From the NCBI GenBank assembly GCA_002309335.1, contig DBXH01000031.1, positions 48,480 to 59,794 of the forward strand: DNA of 11,315 nt. Reading direction: 5' to 3'. Position 1 is the stretch's first letter. Each line of letters opens with the position of its first letter. Made by a program: the position numbers and the translations under genes. Shown here in pieces: positions 1-6,633 of the stretch. The stretch is from Bacteroidales bacterium UBA1217. GTDB lineage: Bacteria; Bacteroidota; Bacteroidia; Bacteroidales; P3. The notes beneath the pieces are model-generated. The model saw nothing but the letters and a program-made list of their open reading frames with translations, had not been told where the DNA came from and made no database searches.

Positions 1-1229
1 CCCTCTTCGACAGCTGCGCGTGTTGCGTGAAGAGCGTCATCGAAGCGGTCTTTCTTCTCCTTCATCTCGACCTCAGAAGCTGCGCCAACATAGATAACTG
101 CCACGCCGCCTGCCAGTTTAGCCAGACGTTCCTGAAGTTTCTCGCGGTCATAGTCGCTAGTGGTCTTCTCGATCTGAGCTTTAATTTGCTGTACACGAGC
201 CTTGATCATCTGGCTGTCACCCTTACCGCTTACGATAGTAGTGTTGTCCTTGTCGATGGTAATCTTCTCGCTTTGACCGAGCATACTCAAGTCAGCATCC
301 TCAAGTTTATAGCCCTTTTCCTCGCTGATGACCGTGCCACCCGTAAGGATAGCTATGTCCTCGAGCATTTCTTTTCTTCTGTCGCCAAAGCCGGGAGCCT
401 TGACAGCGGCAATCTTCAAACTGCCACGCAGACGGTTGACAACCAATGTTGCAAGAGCCTCACTCTCAACATCCTCAGCAATGATAAGCAACGGACGTCC
501 AGTATTGACAACCTTTTCAAGAACAGGCAGCAAGTCCTTCATCGTGCTGATCTTCTTGTCGAAGATGAGGATGAAAGGATTGTCGTATGTGCATTCCATC
601 TTCTCGGTATCAGTAACGAAATAGGGGCTGATATAGCCGCGGTCGAACTGCATACCCTCGACAACCTTCACGTTGGTGTCGATACCCTTGGCATCCTCGA
701 TGGTGATAACGCCGTCCTTGGTCACTTTCTCCATAGCCTCAGCGATGATGTCGCCGATGGTGCTGTCATTGTTGGCACTGATGGTAGCAACCTGACGAAT
801 CTTGGCGATATCGCCGCCTACAGCCTTCGACTGAGCCTTAATGTCCTTAACGATGGCAGCAACAGCCTTGTCGATACCACGCTTCAGGTCCATCGGGTTG
901 GCACCGGCGGTTACGTTCTTCAGACCCGTGTTGACGATAGCCTGAGCCAGAACGGTAGCAGTGGTAGTACCATCACCGGCCTGGTCGTTGGTCTTAGAAG
1001 CAACCTCTTTCACCATTTGTGCACCCATATTCTCAATACCCTTCTCAAGTTCAATTTCCTTGGCAACGGTAACACCGTCCTTGGTCACCTGAGGTGCGCC
1101 GAATTTCTTGTCGATAACAACATTGCGGCCCTTGGGACCGAGAGTAACTTTTACTGCATTTGCCAGAGCGTCAACGCCTTTGCGCAACTGCTCACGAGCA
1201 TCATTATTGAAAACTATTTCTTTTGCCAT
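1..1229 (-). CDS. groEL: 60-kDa chaperonin GroEL, N-terminal 409 residues (3' end outside window)
   Basis: Large subunit of the ATP-driven GroEL-GroES folding chamber in the cytoplasm. The reverse strand translates without interruption from ATG at 1229 (start MAKEIVFNND) to the window edge. Hallmarks visible: the TLGPKGRNV nucleotide-binding segment near residues 29-37, KDGVTVAKEIEL near 50 (D51 matching E. coli D52), DGTTT at 86-90, the apical-domain stretch VEGMQFDRGY, KAPGFGDRRK, TSDYDREKLQERLAKLAGGVAVI, and the catalytic D398 in DALHATRAAVEE. The usual length is about 545 residues, so roughly a quarter is missing beyond base 1. It lies 117 nt downstream of groES in the same direction, the standard operon. 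That spacer holds a 9-bp tandem repeat and a half CIRCE operator. A 408-aa open frame on the opposite strand is a codon-usage shadow. Identification is secure. Confidence 0.99.
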   Translation of the reverse strand, partial: MAKEIVFNNDAREQLRKGVDALANAVKVTLGPKGRNVVIDKKFGAPQVTKDGVTVAKEIELEKGIENMGAQMVKEVASKTNDQAGDGTTTATVLAQAIVNTGLKNVTAGANPMDLKRGIDKAVAAIVKDIKAQSKAVGGDIAKIRQVATISANNDSTIGDIIAEAMEKVTKDGVITIEDAKGIDTNVKVVEGMQFDRGYISPYFVTDTEKMECTYDNPFILIFDKKISTMKDLLPVLEKVVNTGRPLLIIAEDVESEALATLVVNRLRGSLKIAAVKAPGFGDRRKEMLEDIAILTGGTVISEEKGYKLEDADLSMLGQSEKITIDKDNTTIVSGKGDSQMIKARVQQIKAQIEKTTSDYDREKLQERLAKLAGGVAVIYVGAASEVEMKEKKDRFDDALHATRAAVEE

Positions 1230-1239
1230 TTTTCTAAAG

Positions 1240-1293
1240 TTTTAAAGGTTTAAAAGGTTTGAAAGGTTTAAAGGGTTTGATGGGTTAAATGAG
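1240..1293 (-). repeat. 9-bp tandem repeat array upstream of groEL
   Basis: On the plus strand the units read TTTTAAAGG (1240), TTTAAAAGG (1249), TTTGAAAGG (1258), TTTAAAGGG (1267), TTTGATGGG (1276) and a decayed TTAAATGAG (1285). The 9-bp period is exact across six units. In the groEL sense this is CC(C/T)TTnAAA repeated. A shorter copy of the same motif sits just upstream of the VWA gene at 8177-8197 in the same orientation relative to the gene, so this is a dispersed family rather than chance low complexity. Confidence 0.85.
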
Positions 1294-1299
1294 TGCTAA
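1291..1299 (-). promoter_or_regulatory. Half CIRCE-like operator (HrcA half-site)
   Basis: The minus strand reads TTAGCACTC, identical to the left arm of CIRCE (TTAGCACTC-N9-GAGTGCTAA), the operator bound by HrcA in many groESL operons. The right arm is absent: nine bases on, the sequence is ATCAAACCC, part of the repeat array. It also lies between groES and groEL rather than upstream of groES. It could be a decayed operator, a fragment overwritten by repeat expansion, or coincidence. A functional HrcA site is not established. Confidence 0.3.
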
Positions 1300-1346
1300 A
1301 AATTTACACCATTTTAAGCATATCGGCCCTTTTCAACCCTTTTAAT

Positions 1347-1616
1347 TTAAATAATAGCGTAAATGTCGCTTTCTTTCATAATCATATAGACTGTACCGTC
1401 GATATTGATCTCCGTGCCACTATATTTGCCATAAAGAACATTGTCACCAACCTTAACGGTCATCTCGTGGTCCTTGGTACCTTTGCCAACAGCGACAACC
1501 TTGCCGCGCTGCGGTTTTTCCTTTGCTGTGTCAGGAATGATGATTCCCGAAGCTGTTTTCTGCTCTGCTTCTGCAGGTTCGATAAGAACTCTGTCTGCTA
1601 ACGGTTTAATTTTCAT
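1347..1616 (-). CDS. groES: 10-kDa co-chaperonin GroES
   Basis: Complete 89-residue co-chaperonin, whose heptamer caps the GroEL ring. ATG at 1616, TAA at 1349-1347. The start MKIKPLADRVLIEP is the classic GroES N-terminus. The mobile loop that contacts GroEL is recognisable at about residues 16-29 (EAEQKTASGIIIPD), followed by the conserved core GKVVAVGKG, VKVGDNVLYGKYSGTEI and the C-terminal strand YMIMKESDIYAII. Length is typical for short bacterial forms (about 90-100). It is the first gene of the chaperonin operon, transcribed away from the PgpH-like gene. Its upstream region carries palindromic TGTCA/TGACA half-sites that are candidate stress operators. I found no TAnnTTTG element on its strand, so its promoter is probably not of the standard housekeeping type. 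Confidence 0.99.
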   Translation of the reverse strand: MKIKPLADRVLIEPAEAEQKTASGIIIPDTAKEKPQRGKVVAVGKGTKDHEMTVKVGDNVLYGKYSGTEINIDGTVYMIMKESDIYAII

Positions 1617-1666
1617 AACTATTTATTTTTAATTATTATTATTGACATTTTTCATCCCAATCCCAT

Positions 1667-1688
1667 CCAAAAGTGTGCCAAAAGTCCG
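1667..1688. repeat. Two 11-bp direct repeats, CCAAAAGTnnG
   Basis: CCAAAAGTGTG at 1667-1677 is followed directly by CCAAAAGTCCG at 1678-1688, nine of eleven positions identical. The 11-bp period would place both copies on about the same helix face. They sit between groES and the TGTCA half-site cluster, so they could be protein contact sites or part of the groES promoter. With only two copies, chance is possible. Confidence 0.5.
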
Positions 1689-1690
1689 CC

Positions 1691-1730
1691 TTGTCATAAA
1701 ATATGACATTTTGTCACACTGCTTGTCATA
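1691..1730. promoter_or_regulatory. Clustered palindromic TGTCA/TGACA half-sites (candidate groESL operator)
   Basis: The segment 1692-1708 is a perfect interrupted palindrome: TGTCATA, 3-nt spacer, TATGACA. Its right arm overlaps a second dyad, TGACA-TTT-TGTCA (1704-1716), and a further direct copy TTGTCATA lies at 1723-1730. Half-site centres fall at 1694, 1706, 1714 and 1726, giving 12-8-12 spacing, so alternate sites are 20 bp apart, close to two helical turns. This is the pattern expected for cooperative binding of a dimeric regulator. It is unlike CIRCE. The regulator is unknown, and it could act on groES, on the PgpH-like gene, or on both. Confidence 0.6.
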
Positions 1731-1783
1731 ATCAGTTCCCCTCTGTCTAAAACCAACCAATCGCTATCTATATTCCATACCAA

Positions 1784-1827
1784 CACTAGGTCAATACTGG
1801 GTCAACGCTAGGTCAACGCTAACTCGC
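1784..1827. repeat. 11-bp tandem repeat array upstream of the PgpH-like gene
   Basis: Four units with an exact 11-bp period: CACTAGGTCAA (1784), TACTGGGTCAA (1795), CGCTAGGTCAA (1806) and a diverged CGCTAACTCGC (1817). The core is CTaGGTCAA. The array ends about 60 nt before the TAttTTTG element of the rightward promoter, so helically phased activator sites for the PgpH-like gene are one reading. A simple tandem duplication without function is the other. Confidence 0.7.
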
Positions 1828-1886
1828 TACTATTTCATTTTTATATATTTTTTCACAACTCATCCCTCTATATTCATATTTTTTAT

Positions 1887-1894
1887 TATTTTTG
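1887..1894 (+). promoter_or_regulatory. Predicted Bacteroidota -7 promoter element for the PgpH-like gene
   Basis: TATTTTTG matches the Bacteroidota -7 consensus TAnnTTTG exactly. It would start transcription near 1900 and leave a leader of about 54 nt before the ATG at 1954. I see no clear TTTG at the expected -33 position (about 1862-1868), so the promoter may be weak or activator-dependent. Confidence 0.55.
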
Positions 1895-1953
1895 CAGATT
1901 GTTTGTTTAACATAAAGTCGACTTATTTCACTCATCCGAAGAAAGATAACGAA

Positions 1954-3978
1954 ATGAGAAAATTTATATCATATATTATATCGCACCTGCGCATATTCTA
2001 CCTTATATCTGTTATGGCGGCGACAGTAGCGCTGATTTTGATAATGTTCCCGAACGACTATTCGCGAGTTCAATACGACTATGCGGTAGGTTCGTTCTGG
2101 CGAGGAGACGATCTGTATGCGCCATACGATTTCACAATTCTACAGTCGGAATCGGAGAACAAGCAGGAAGAAGAGCGCATCAAAAACGAATCCACACGCT
2201 ATTTCTACATAGACAGCAGCGCTCGACAGACAGCACGCCAGCGTGCCTCCGAGAGGCATTTCCCGCCCAGACAGAATGCTCTAGTGCAACAGATTATTTC
2301 TTTGGTTTACAACTCGACCGGATATTGTACCACCGACGAAGAACTTAGCGGCCATCCCGTCGTGATTCTTTCAGGCAACGTCGGCTACGAGACAAATCCC
2401 GATTTGCTGACAACGCCGGCTGATGTAGAACGCTTTGTCTCGCAAGCAATTGCTGATTCAAATGAAGCAGCGCGACTGACACGTATACTGACCGATTCGG
2501 TGCTGGCGCCGTCGATTGTATACGACGCCAACCGCACACACCTTGAGTTAGACACGCGCCTGTCGCAACTCTCCTATTCGTCGCGTATGATTCAACAAGA
2601 CGAGCTGATAGTTTCCAAAGGGCAACGCGTCGACGAAGAGACAGCTCTTGTGCTGGCTTCGCTCGAGCAGGAGGAATCGCACCGCAAGATAGCCGACTTC
2701 AACATATTCCTCCACTACGTAGGTCAAGCCCTGTTGTGCATCATCGCTTTTGTTGCATTGTACATTTTCTTGAAAAACATACGCCACCCGATGCTTGAAG
2801 ACATAAAGAAAGTGACTTTTGCCTTCTTTATCGTCATCTTTATCTCGGCAATCGTCGCCCTTCTGGTGCGTATCAACCCCGATTATGTACTTTTGGCGCC
2901 GGTATGCATAGTGCCTATACTGATGCGTATTTTCTTCGATATGCGCGTAGCACTCTACATCCACATTGTCGCCGTCATCATAATCGGTAATATGGTTCCC
3001 AACAGCTACGAATTTATCTTCTATCAGCTTGTTTCGGGTATGATGTCAATTATCACCGTGCGCAACTTCGAGAAGCGCAGCAGCTTCTTCGCCGTAGCGT
3101 TGGTTATCTTCTCCACCTACTCGCTCATCTACATTGCAGGTGTACTTAGCACCGAAACCAGCTTTGCCAATCTGCACATCGACCGCTTCCTAATATTCTT
3201 CCTCAATGCAATTTTAACCCTCCTCGCCTACCCGCTCATCTTCCTATTTGAGCGTATGTTCGGAATGACCACAAACTTGACATTGATGGAGATATCGAGC
3301 ACAAACACCCCAGCCCTGCGCGAATTGTCTCAGAAAGCGCCCGGCACATTCCAGCATTCGATGCAGGTGGCTAACATTTCGGAAGACCTTATCAACGAGA
3401 TTGGTGGTAACGCGCTCCTCGCCAAAGTCGGCGCACTCTATCACGACATCGGCAAAGTGATGGCCCCCATCTATTTCACAGAAAACCAGAATAACGGTTT
3501 CAACCCTCACGATAATATTGATTATGAAGAGAGTGCACACATTATCACCCAGCATGTGCGCGACGGAATACAACTTGCAAAAAAATACCGCTTGCCGGCC
3601 GAAGTGACCGACTTCATCCGCACCCACCACGGAACAACGGTTACCGGATACTTCTATGCCCAAGCAAAACTACACCATCCTGAGGAAGATATCAACATAT
3701 CCGACTACCGTTATCTCGGCCCCACTCCGTTCAGCCGCGAGACAGCCGTTGTGATGCTTGTCGACTCGGTCGAAGCCGCCTGCAAGAGTCTTAAAAATCA
3801 CGACAAAGAGAGCATTTACCGTATGGTTGACAACATCATCAACGATAAGATAGAACACAACCAACTCAACAACTGTCCGTTGACGTTGCAGGACATCACG
3901 CTTATCCGAAGCCATCTCAAAGACCGTATGATGAGCATCTATCACGTAAGGATTTCGTACCCGATGAAGGCAAATTGA
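1954..3978 (+). CDS. PgpH-type seven-TM HD-domain phosphodiesterase (probable c-di-AMP hydrolase)
   Basis: Membrane protein of 674 residues with the 7TMR-HD layout. One TM segment lies at about 13-32, then an extracytoplasmic domain (about 35-245) resembling 7TMR-HDED, a bundle of hydrophobic helices at about 250-433, and a cytoplasmic HD domain at about 455-640. Metal-binding HD residues visible: H468 (FQHSMQVA), H497-D498 in HDIGK, H558-H559-G560 (RTHHG) and a late D in VMLVDSVEAA. In Listeria PgpH this architecture hydrolyses the second messenger c-di-AMP; that activity here is inferred from family. An in-frame TTG at 1903 would add 17 residues, but it lies almost on the predicted transcription start and the added residues look non-coding, so I chose ATG 1954. 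The YfhO-family gene follows after 24 nt, probably in the same transcript. Confidence 0.93.
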   Translation: MRKFISYIISHLRIFYLISVMAATVALILIMFPNDYSRVQYDYAVGSFWRGDDLYAPYDFTILQSESENKQEEERIKNESTRYFYIDSSARQTARQRASERHFPPRQNALVQQIISLVYNSTGYCTTDEELSGHPVVILSGNVGYETNPDLLTTPADVERFVSQAIADSNEAARLTRILTDSVLAPSIVYDANRTHLELDTRLSQLSYSSRMIQQDELIVSKGQRVDEETALVLASLEQEESHRKIADFNIFLHYVGQALLCIIAFVALYIFLKNIRHPMLEDIKKVTFAFFIVIFISAIVALLVRINPDYVLLAPVCIVPILMRIFFDMRVALYIHIVAVIIIGNMVPNSYEFIFYQLVSGMMSIITVRNFEKRSSFFAVALVIFSTYSLIYIAGVLSTETSFANLHIDRFLIFFLNAILTLLAYPLIFLFERMFGMTTNLTLMEISSTNTPALRELSQKAPGTFQHSMQVANISEDLINEIGGNALLAKVGALYHDIGKVMAPIYFTENQNNGFNPHDNIDYEESAHIITQHVRDGIQLAKKYRLPAEVTDFIRTHHGTTVTGYFYAQAKLHHPEEDINISDYRYLGPTPFSRETAVVMLVDSVEAACKSLKNHDKESIYRMVDNIINDKIEHNQLNNCPLTLQDITLIRSHLKDRMMSIYHVRISYPMKAN

Positions 3979-4002
3979 AAAATCTAGATTGACAATATTA
4001 AT

Positions 4003-6606
4003 ATGAAACCTAATTTGAAAAAAACACTCATCCACATTGCAGCTATAGCAATAATGCTAATTGCCGCCTGTGTCTATTTCGCGCCAGTATTGAGTGGCGA
4101 TATTGTATATCAAGGCGATATGCAGAAAGCAGAAGCTATGGCTCATCAACAGAAAATGGCTGCCGACTCAACTGGAACAATACCCAACTGGAACCCTGGT
4201 ATGTTCAGCGGAATGCCTGGCTACCAAACAGCTAGCGAACCTCAGCGTTCGGTGTTTACTCCATTAAAATCGTTGCTCATTATGCGTCCTTTCGGCGTAG
4301 AACGCAACATCGGTATGCTGTGGCTGTATCTAATTGGTTTCTATGTTGCCTTGATCGCCTTCGGATGCAATCCCTGGGTGTCGCTATTGGGTGCACTTGC
4401 CTTCGGTCTTGGGTCATACAATATCATAATTATTGAAGCAGGCCACATAACAAAAGGTTGGGCAATGGCAATGATTGCACCTGTGCTTGCCGGTATGGTA
4501 CTGGCGTTCAAAAGCGGAGAGCGGAAAACAGAGAACGGGAAAATCAACTGGCGACAGCTGGTTTGGGGAGCCATACTGTTCACCATTGCTGTGGGTTTGC
4601 AGATTACCTTCAACCATATACAGATTACATTCTACACCGTTCTAGGTGGCATAATAATGGGTCTGACATATTTGGTTTTTGCACTAAAAGACAAATGGTT
4701 TCCCAAGTTTCTTGCTATTGTAGGTGTGCTGCTTGTCGGCTGCCTTTTTGCCGCAGGAAGCAACTATCGCCACCTCACCGTCAATCAAGAATATGCCAAA
4801 GTCACGATGCGCGGAGGAAGTGAAATCACTGTAACTCCAAGCGATATTGGCCTTGAGAGCATTGGACAGATTCAAGACAATAAGAGTGGCGGACTTGACA
4901 TCAACTACGCCTTCAGTTGGAGCTATGGTGTTGGCGAGACCTATACTATCCTTGTGCCAGGAGCCACAGGTGGTGGCTCGGGCGAGGGCGTGGCCGACGA
5001 CAGCGAATGGACACGCCGCACAGGTCAGAAGAAAGCTCCGCTATACTGGGGCGACCAGCCTTTCACATCAGGCCCCGTCTATTTCGGCTCCATTATCATC
5101 TTCCTGTTTATTCTTGGATGCTTTATTGTCAAAGGTCCCGAACGTTGGTGGCTTATCATTGCCACAGTAATTGCCATAGTGCTGTCATGGGGTCGTCACT
5201 TCCTGCCTGTCAACGGATTCCTGTTCGACCACCTGCCGCTCTACAACAAATTCCGTACACCATCTATGAGCCTTGTCCTTGCCAATGTTACAATGATTGT
5301 AATGGCTATGTTGGCTCTGAAAACCATTTTTGAGCATAAAACTGAGAACGAAAAACAGAAAACAGAAAATGGAAAATGCTTCAGCCGCGCTCTCTATTGG
5401 GCAGGCGGCATCGTGGCAGGCATCATCCTTATAGGTATCATTGTTGCAAAGACCAAACTTTCATTCACTGGAGTCGGAGACGAACAATACAAGGCTCAAC
5501 TTGGCGACCAATGGCCGGTATTCCAAAACCTTCTTGTAGAGGAGCGACGTTCGCTATTTATGCGCGATTCATTGCGTTCGCTTGTATTCGTCGCCCTTGC
5601 ATTTGTAACATTATGGCTATATATCAACAACAAAGTTAAAAAATCGGGTATCGCGATAGCGTTACTTGCTGTACTTACCGTAATTGATTTGTGGGGCGTC
5701 GACCGCCGCTATCTGAACAATGACAACTTTGTCGCCCCTGAGCGTGTGGCCCTCCACCGCAACGTAAGCGAACAGCAACTCGACCAAACCGCAGCAGCCA
5801 ACGGTGATCGCGACTACCGCGTATACGACTTGACAGTCAACACCTTCAACGATTCACGTCCGAGTGCATTTCACAATGAGATTGGAGGATACAGCGCCGC
5901 AAAACTTCGCCGCTATCAAGACCTTATAGACTTCTACCTCGGCAGCCGTAAACTCTATGATTATGTAAATAGTTGCCAGATAGGATATAACGGCAACAAC
6001 CTCTTGGCTGTCAACGAGCCGTATCCTGTACTGGATATGCTCAATGCACGATACCTGATGCTTAATCTGCAGCAAAACCAGCCGACACCCGTGCGACGCA
6101 ACACCGCTCTGGGCAACTGCTGGTTTGTAAATGAGGTGAAATTCGTGGCTGATGCCAATGCTGAAATACTGACATTAAACGATTTTGAACCATATCGCAC
6201 AGCTATCATCGATCAGTCACAATGGCCTGATGTTGTGAAAGATGTAACCGGAAAGCAGATTTCCCCCGACAGTAGCGAAAGTATCATTCTTGTACACACC
6301 TACCCGCAAACTCCAGACCATATAACATACAAAAGCCACACTAACGGCGAACGTGTTGCTGTCTTCTCAGAGATTTACTATGCTCCCGACTGGCGCGCCT
6401 ACGTCGATGGCAAACCGGCCGAGTATTTCCGCGCCAACTATGTGCTGCGCGCAATGATAGTACCTGCCGGCGACCACACAATTGAGTTCGTCAACGAAGC
6501 GCCCACAATGCACAGACACGACAATATAACACTTGTTATTTCTCTGTTAATGCTTGTTGTAATGGCAGGAGGGATCTTCTTTGTTTATAGAAAAAAGAAA
6601 GAATAA
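4003..6606 (+). CDS. YfhO-family polytopic membrane protein (putative GT-C-type glycosyltransferase)
   Basis: An 867-residue inner-membrane protein of the YfhO family. In Firmicutes, relatives are linked to glycosylation of envelope polymers; the Bacteroidota substrate is unknown to me. The first TM segment (about 8-29) leads into an acidic loop with QGD (D39), the position of the catalytic Asp in GT-C-like enzymes. NWNPGMFSGMPGYQ follows. About a dozen hydrophobic segments run to about residue 566, with a Gly-rich loop (GATGGGSGEG) before the mid-protein block. A soluble C-terminal domain ends in the family-typical SEIYYAPDWRAYVDGK and RANYVLRA near 790-820, then a last TM and a basic tail. 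Odd point: KTENGK at 175-180 and KTENEK/KTENGK at 446-458 are repeated in two inter-TM loops. It lies 24 nt after the PgpH-like gene and 27 nt before the lipoprotein, implying an operon. Confidence 0.88.
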   Translation: MKPNLKKTLIHIAAIAIMLIAACVYFAPVLSGDIVYQGDMQKAEAMAHQQKMAADSTGTIPNWNPGMFSGMPGYQTASEPQRSVFTPLKSLLIMRPFGVERNIGMLWLYLIGFYVALIAFGCNPWVSLLGALAFGLGSYNIIIIEAGHITKGWAMAMIAPVLAGMVLAFKSGERKTENGKINWRQLVWGAILFTIAVGLQITFNHIQITFYTVLGGIIMGLTYLVFALKDKWFPKFLAIVGVLLVGCLFAAGSNYRHLTVNQEYAKVTMRGGSEITVTPSDIGLESIGQIQDNKSGGLDINYAFSWSYGVGETYTILVPGATGGGSGEGVADDSEWTRRTGQKKAPLYWGDQPFTSGPVYFGSIIIFLFILGCFIVKGPERWWLIIATVIAIVLSWGRHFLPVNGFLFDHLPLYNKFRTPSMSLVLANVTMIVMAMLALKTIFEHKTENEKQKTENGKCFSRALYWAGGIVAGIILIGIIVAKTKLSFTGVGDEQYKAQLGDQWPVFQNLLVEERRSLFMRDSLRSLVFVALAFVTLWLYINNKVKKSGIAIALLAVLTVIDLWGVDRRYLNNDNFVAPERVALHRNVSEQQLDQTAAANGDRDYRVYDLTVNTFNDSRPSAFHNEIGGYSAAKLRRYQDLIDFYLGSRKLYDYVNSCQIGYNGNNLLAVNEPYPVLDMLNARYLMLNLQQNQPTPVRRNTALGNCWFVNEVKFVADANAEILTLNDFEPYRTAIIDQSQWPDVVKDVTGKQISPDSSESIILVHTYPQTPDHITYKSHTNGERVAVFSEIYYAPDWRAYVDGKPAEYFRANYVLRAMIVPAGDHTIEFVNEAPTMHRHDNITLVISLLMLVVMAGGIFFVYRKKKE
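4525..4542 (+). repeat. In-frame KTENGK repeat, copy 1
   Basis: AAAACAGAGAACGGGAAA encodes residues 175-180 (KTENGK) in the loop between two predicted TM segments of the YfhO-family protein. It matches the downstream copy at 5359-5376 at every residue, with the DNA differing only at synonymous third positions. Confidence 0.75.
5338..5376 (+). repeat. In-frame KTENEK-Q-KTENGK repeat, copies 2 and 3
   Basis: Two tandem copies separated by one codon encode residues 446-458 of the YfhO-family protein, in the hydrophilic loop between the TMs near 424-440 and 463-482. The second of these two (5359-5376) encodes exactly the same hexapeptide as copy 1. The bases are purine-rich (A/G with a few C/T), like the intergenic AAAACnGAnAA microrepeats I associate with Bacteroidales genomes. 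Confidence 0.75.
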
Positions 6607-6633
6607 ACTGAGACTTTGTAAAATATCACAACT

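Larger units (their letters stand above)
1230..1346 (-). promoter_or_regulatory. groES-groEL spacer with repeat array and half CIRCE site
   Basis: This 117-nt spacer would be part of the groESL mRNA. Read in the gene direction after the groES stop it contains the 14-mer TTGAAAAGGGCCGA (1336-1323), a CIRCE-like half-site TTAGCACTC (1299-1291), then an array of imperfect 9-bp units ending about 10 nt before the groEL ATG. The upstream AAAAGGGTTGAAAAGGG is roughly complementary to the downstream CCTTTCAAACCTTTT, so an imperfect stem between stop and start is possible. That could affect stability or translation of groEL relative to groES. Folding is inferred by eye, with no energy calculation. 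Confidence 0.6.
1617..1953. promoter_or_regulatory. Divergent regulatory region between groES and the PgpH-like gene
   Basis: This 337-nt AT-rich stretch has no gene that I can support. From the groES side it holds an AT-rich leader (1617-1650), a pair of CCAAAAGT repeats 11 bp apart (1667-1688), four TGTCA/TGACA half-sites (1691-1730), an 11-bp tandem repeat (1784-1827) and a TAttTTTG promoter element reading toward the PgpH-like gene (1887-1894). The half-site cluster lies 75-115 nt upstream of groES, the right place for a chaperonin operator. The 11-bp array lies nearer the rightward promoter and may serve the other gene. Confidence 0.7.

Noticed and set aside
27..1253. A 408-aa open frame on the plus strand opposite groEL
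   Set aside because: It is an antisense shadow: the minus strand encodes unmistakable GroEL over the same bases, and the plus-strand protein has no recognisable domain and no promoter.
1666..1680. Sigma-54-like promoter on the minus strand (TGGCAC at 1680-1675)
   Set aside because: The -24 half fits, but the -12 position reads TGGA instead of TTGC, so the essential GC is missing.
1784..1827. CRISPR-like array
   Set aside because: An 11-bp uninterrupted period with no spacers is a simple tandem repeat.
1903..1953. TTG start giving a 17-residue N-terminal extension of the PgpH-like protein
   Set aside because: It lies within a few bases of the predicted transcription start, and the added residues (MFNIKSTYF...) do not resemble a membrane-protein N-terminus. 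ATG 1954 is followed by a basic stretch and a TM segment.
4458..5639. Several 87-138 aa open frames inside the YfhO-family gene, other frames
   Set aside because: They overlap a well-supported long gene on the same strand and encode Cys/Arg/His-rich, domain-less sequences typical of frame shadows.
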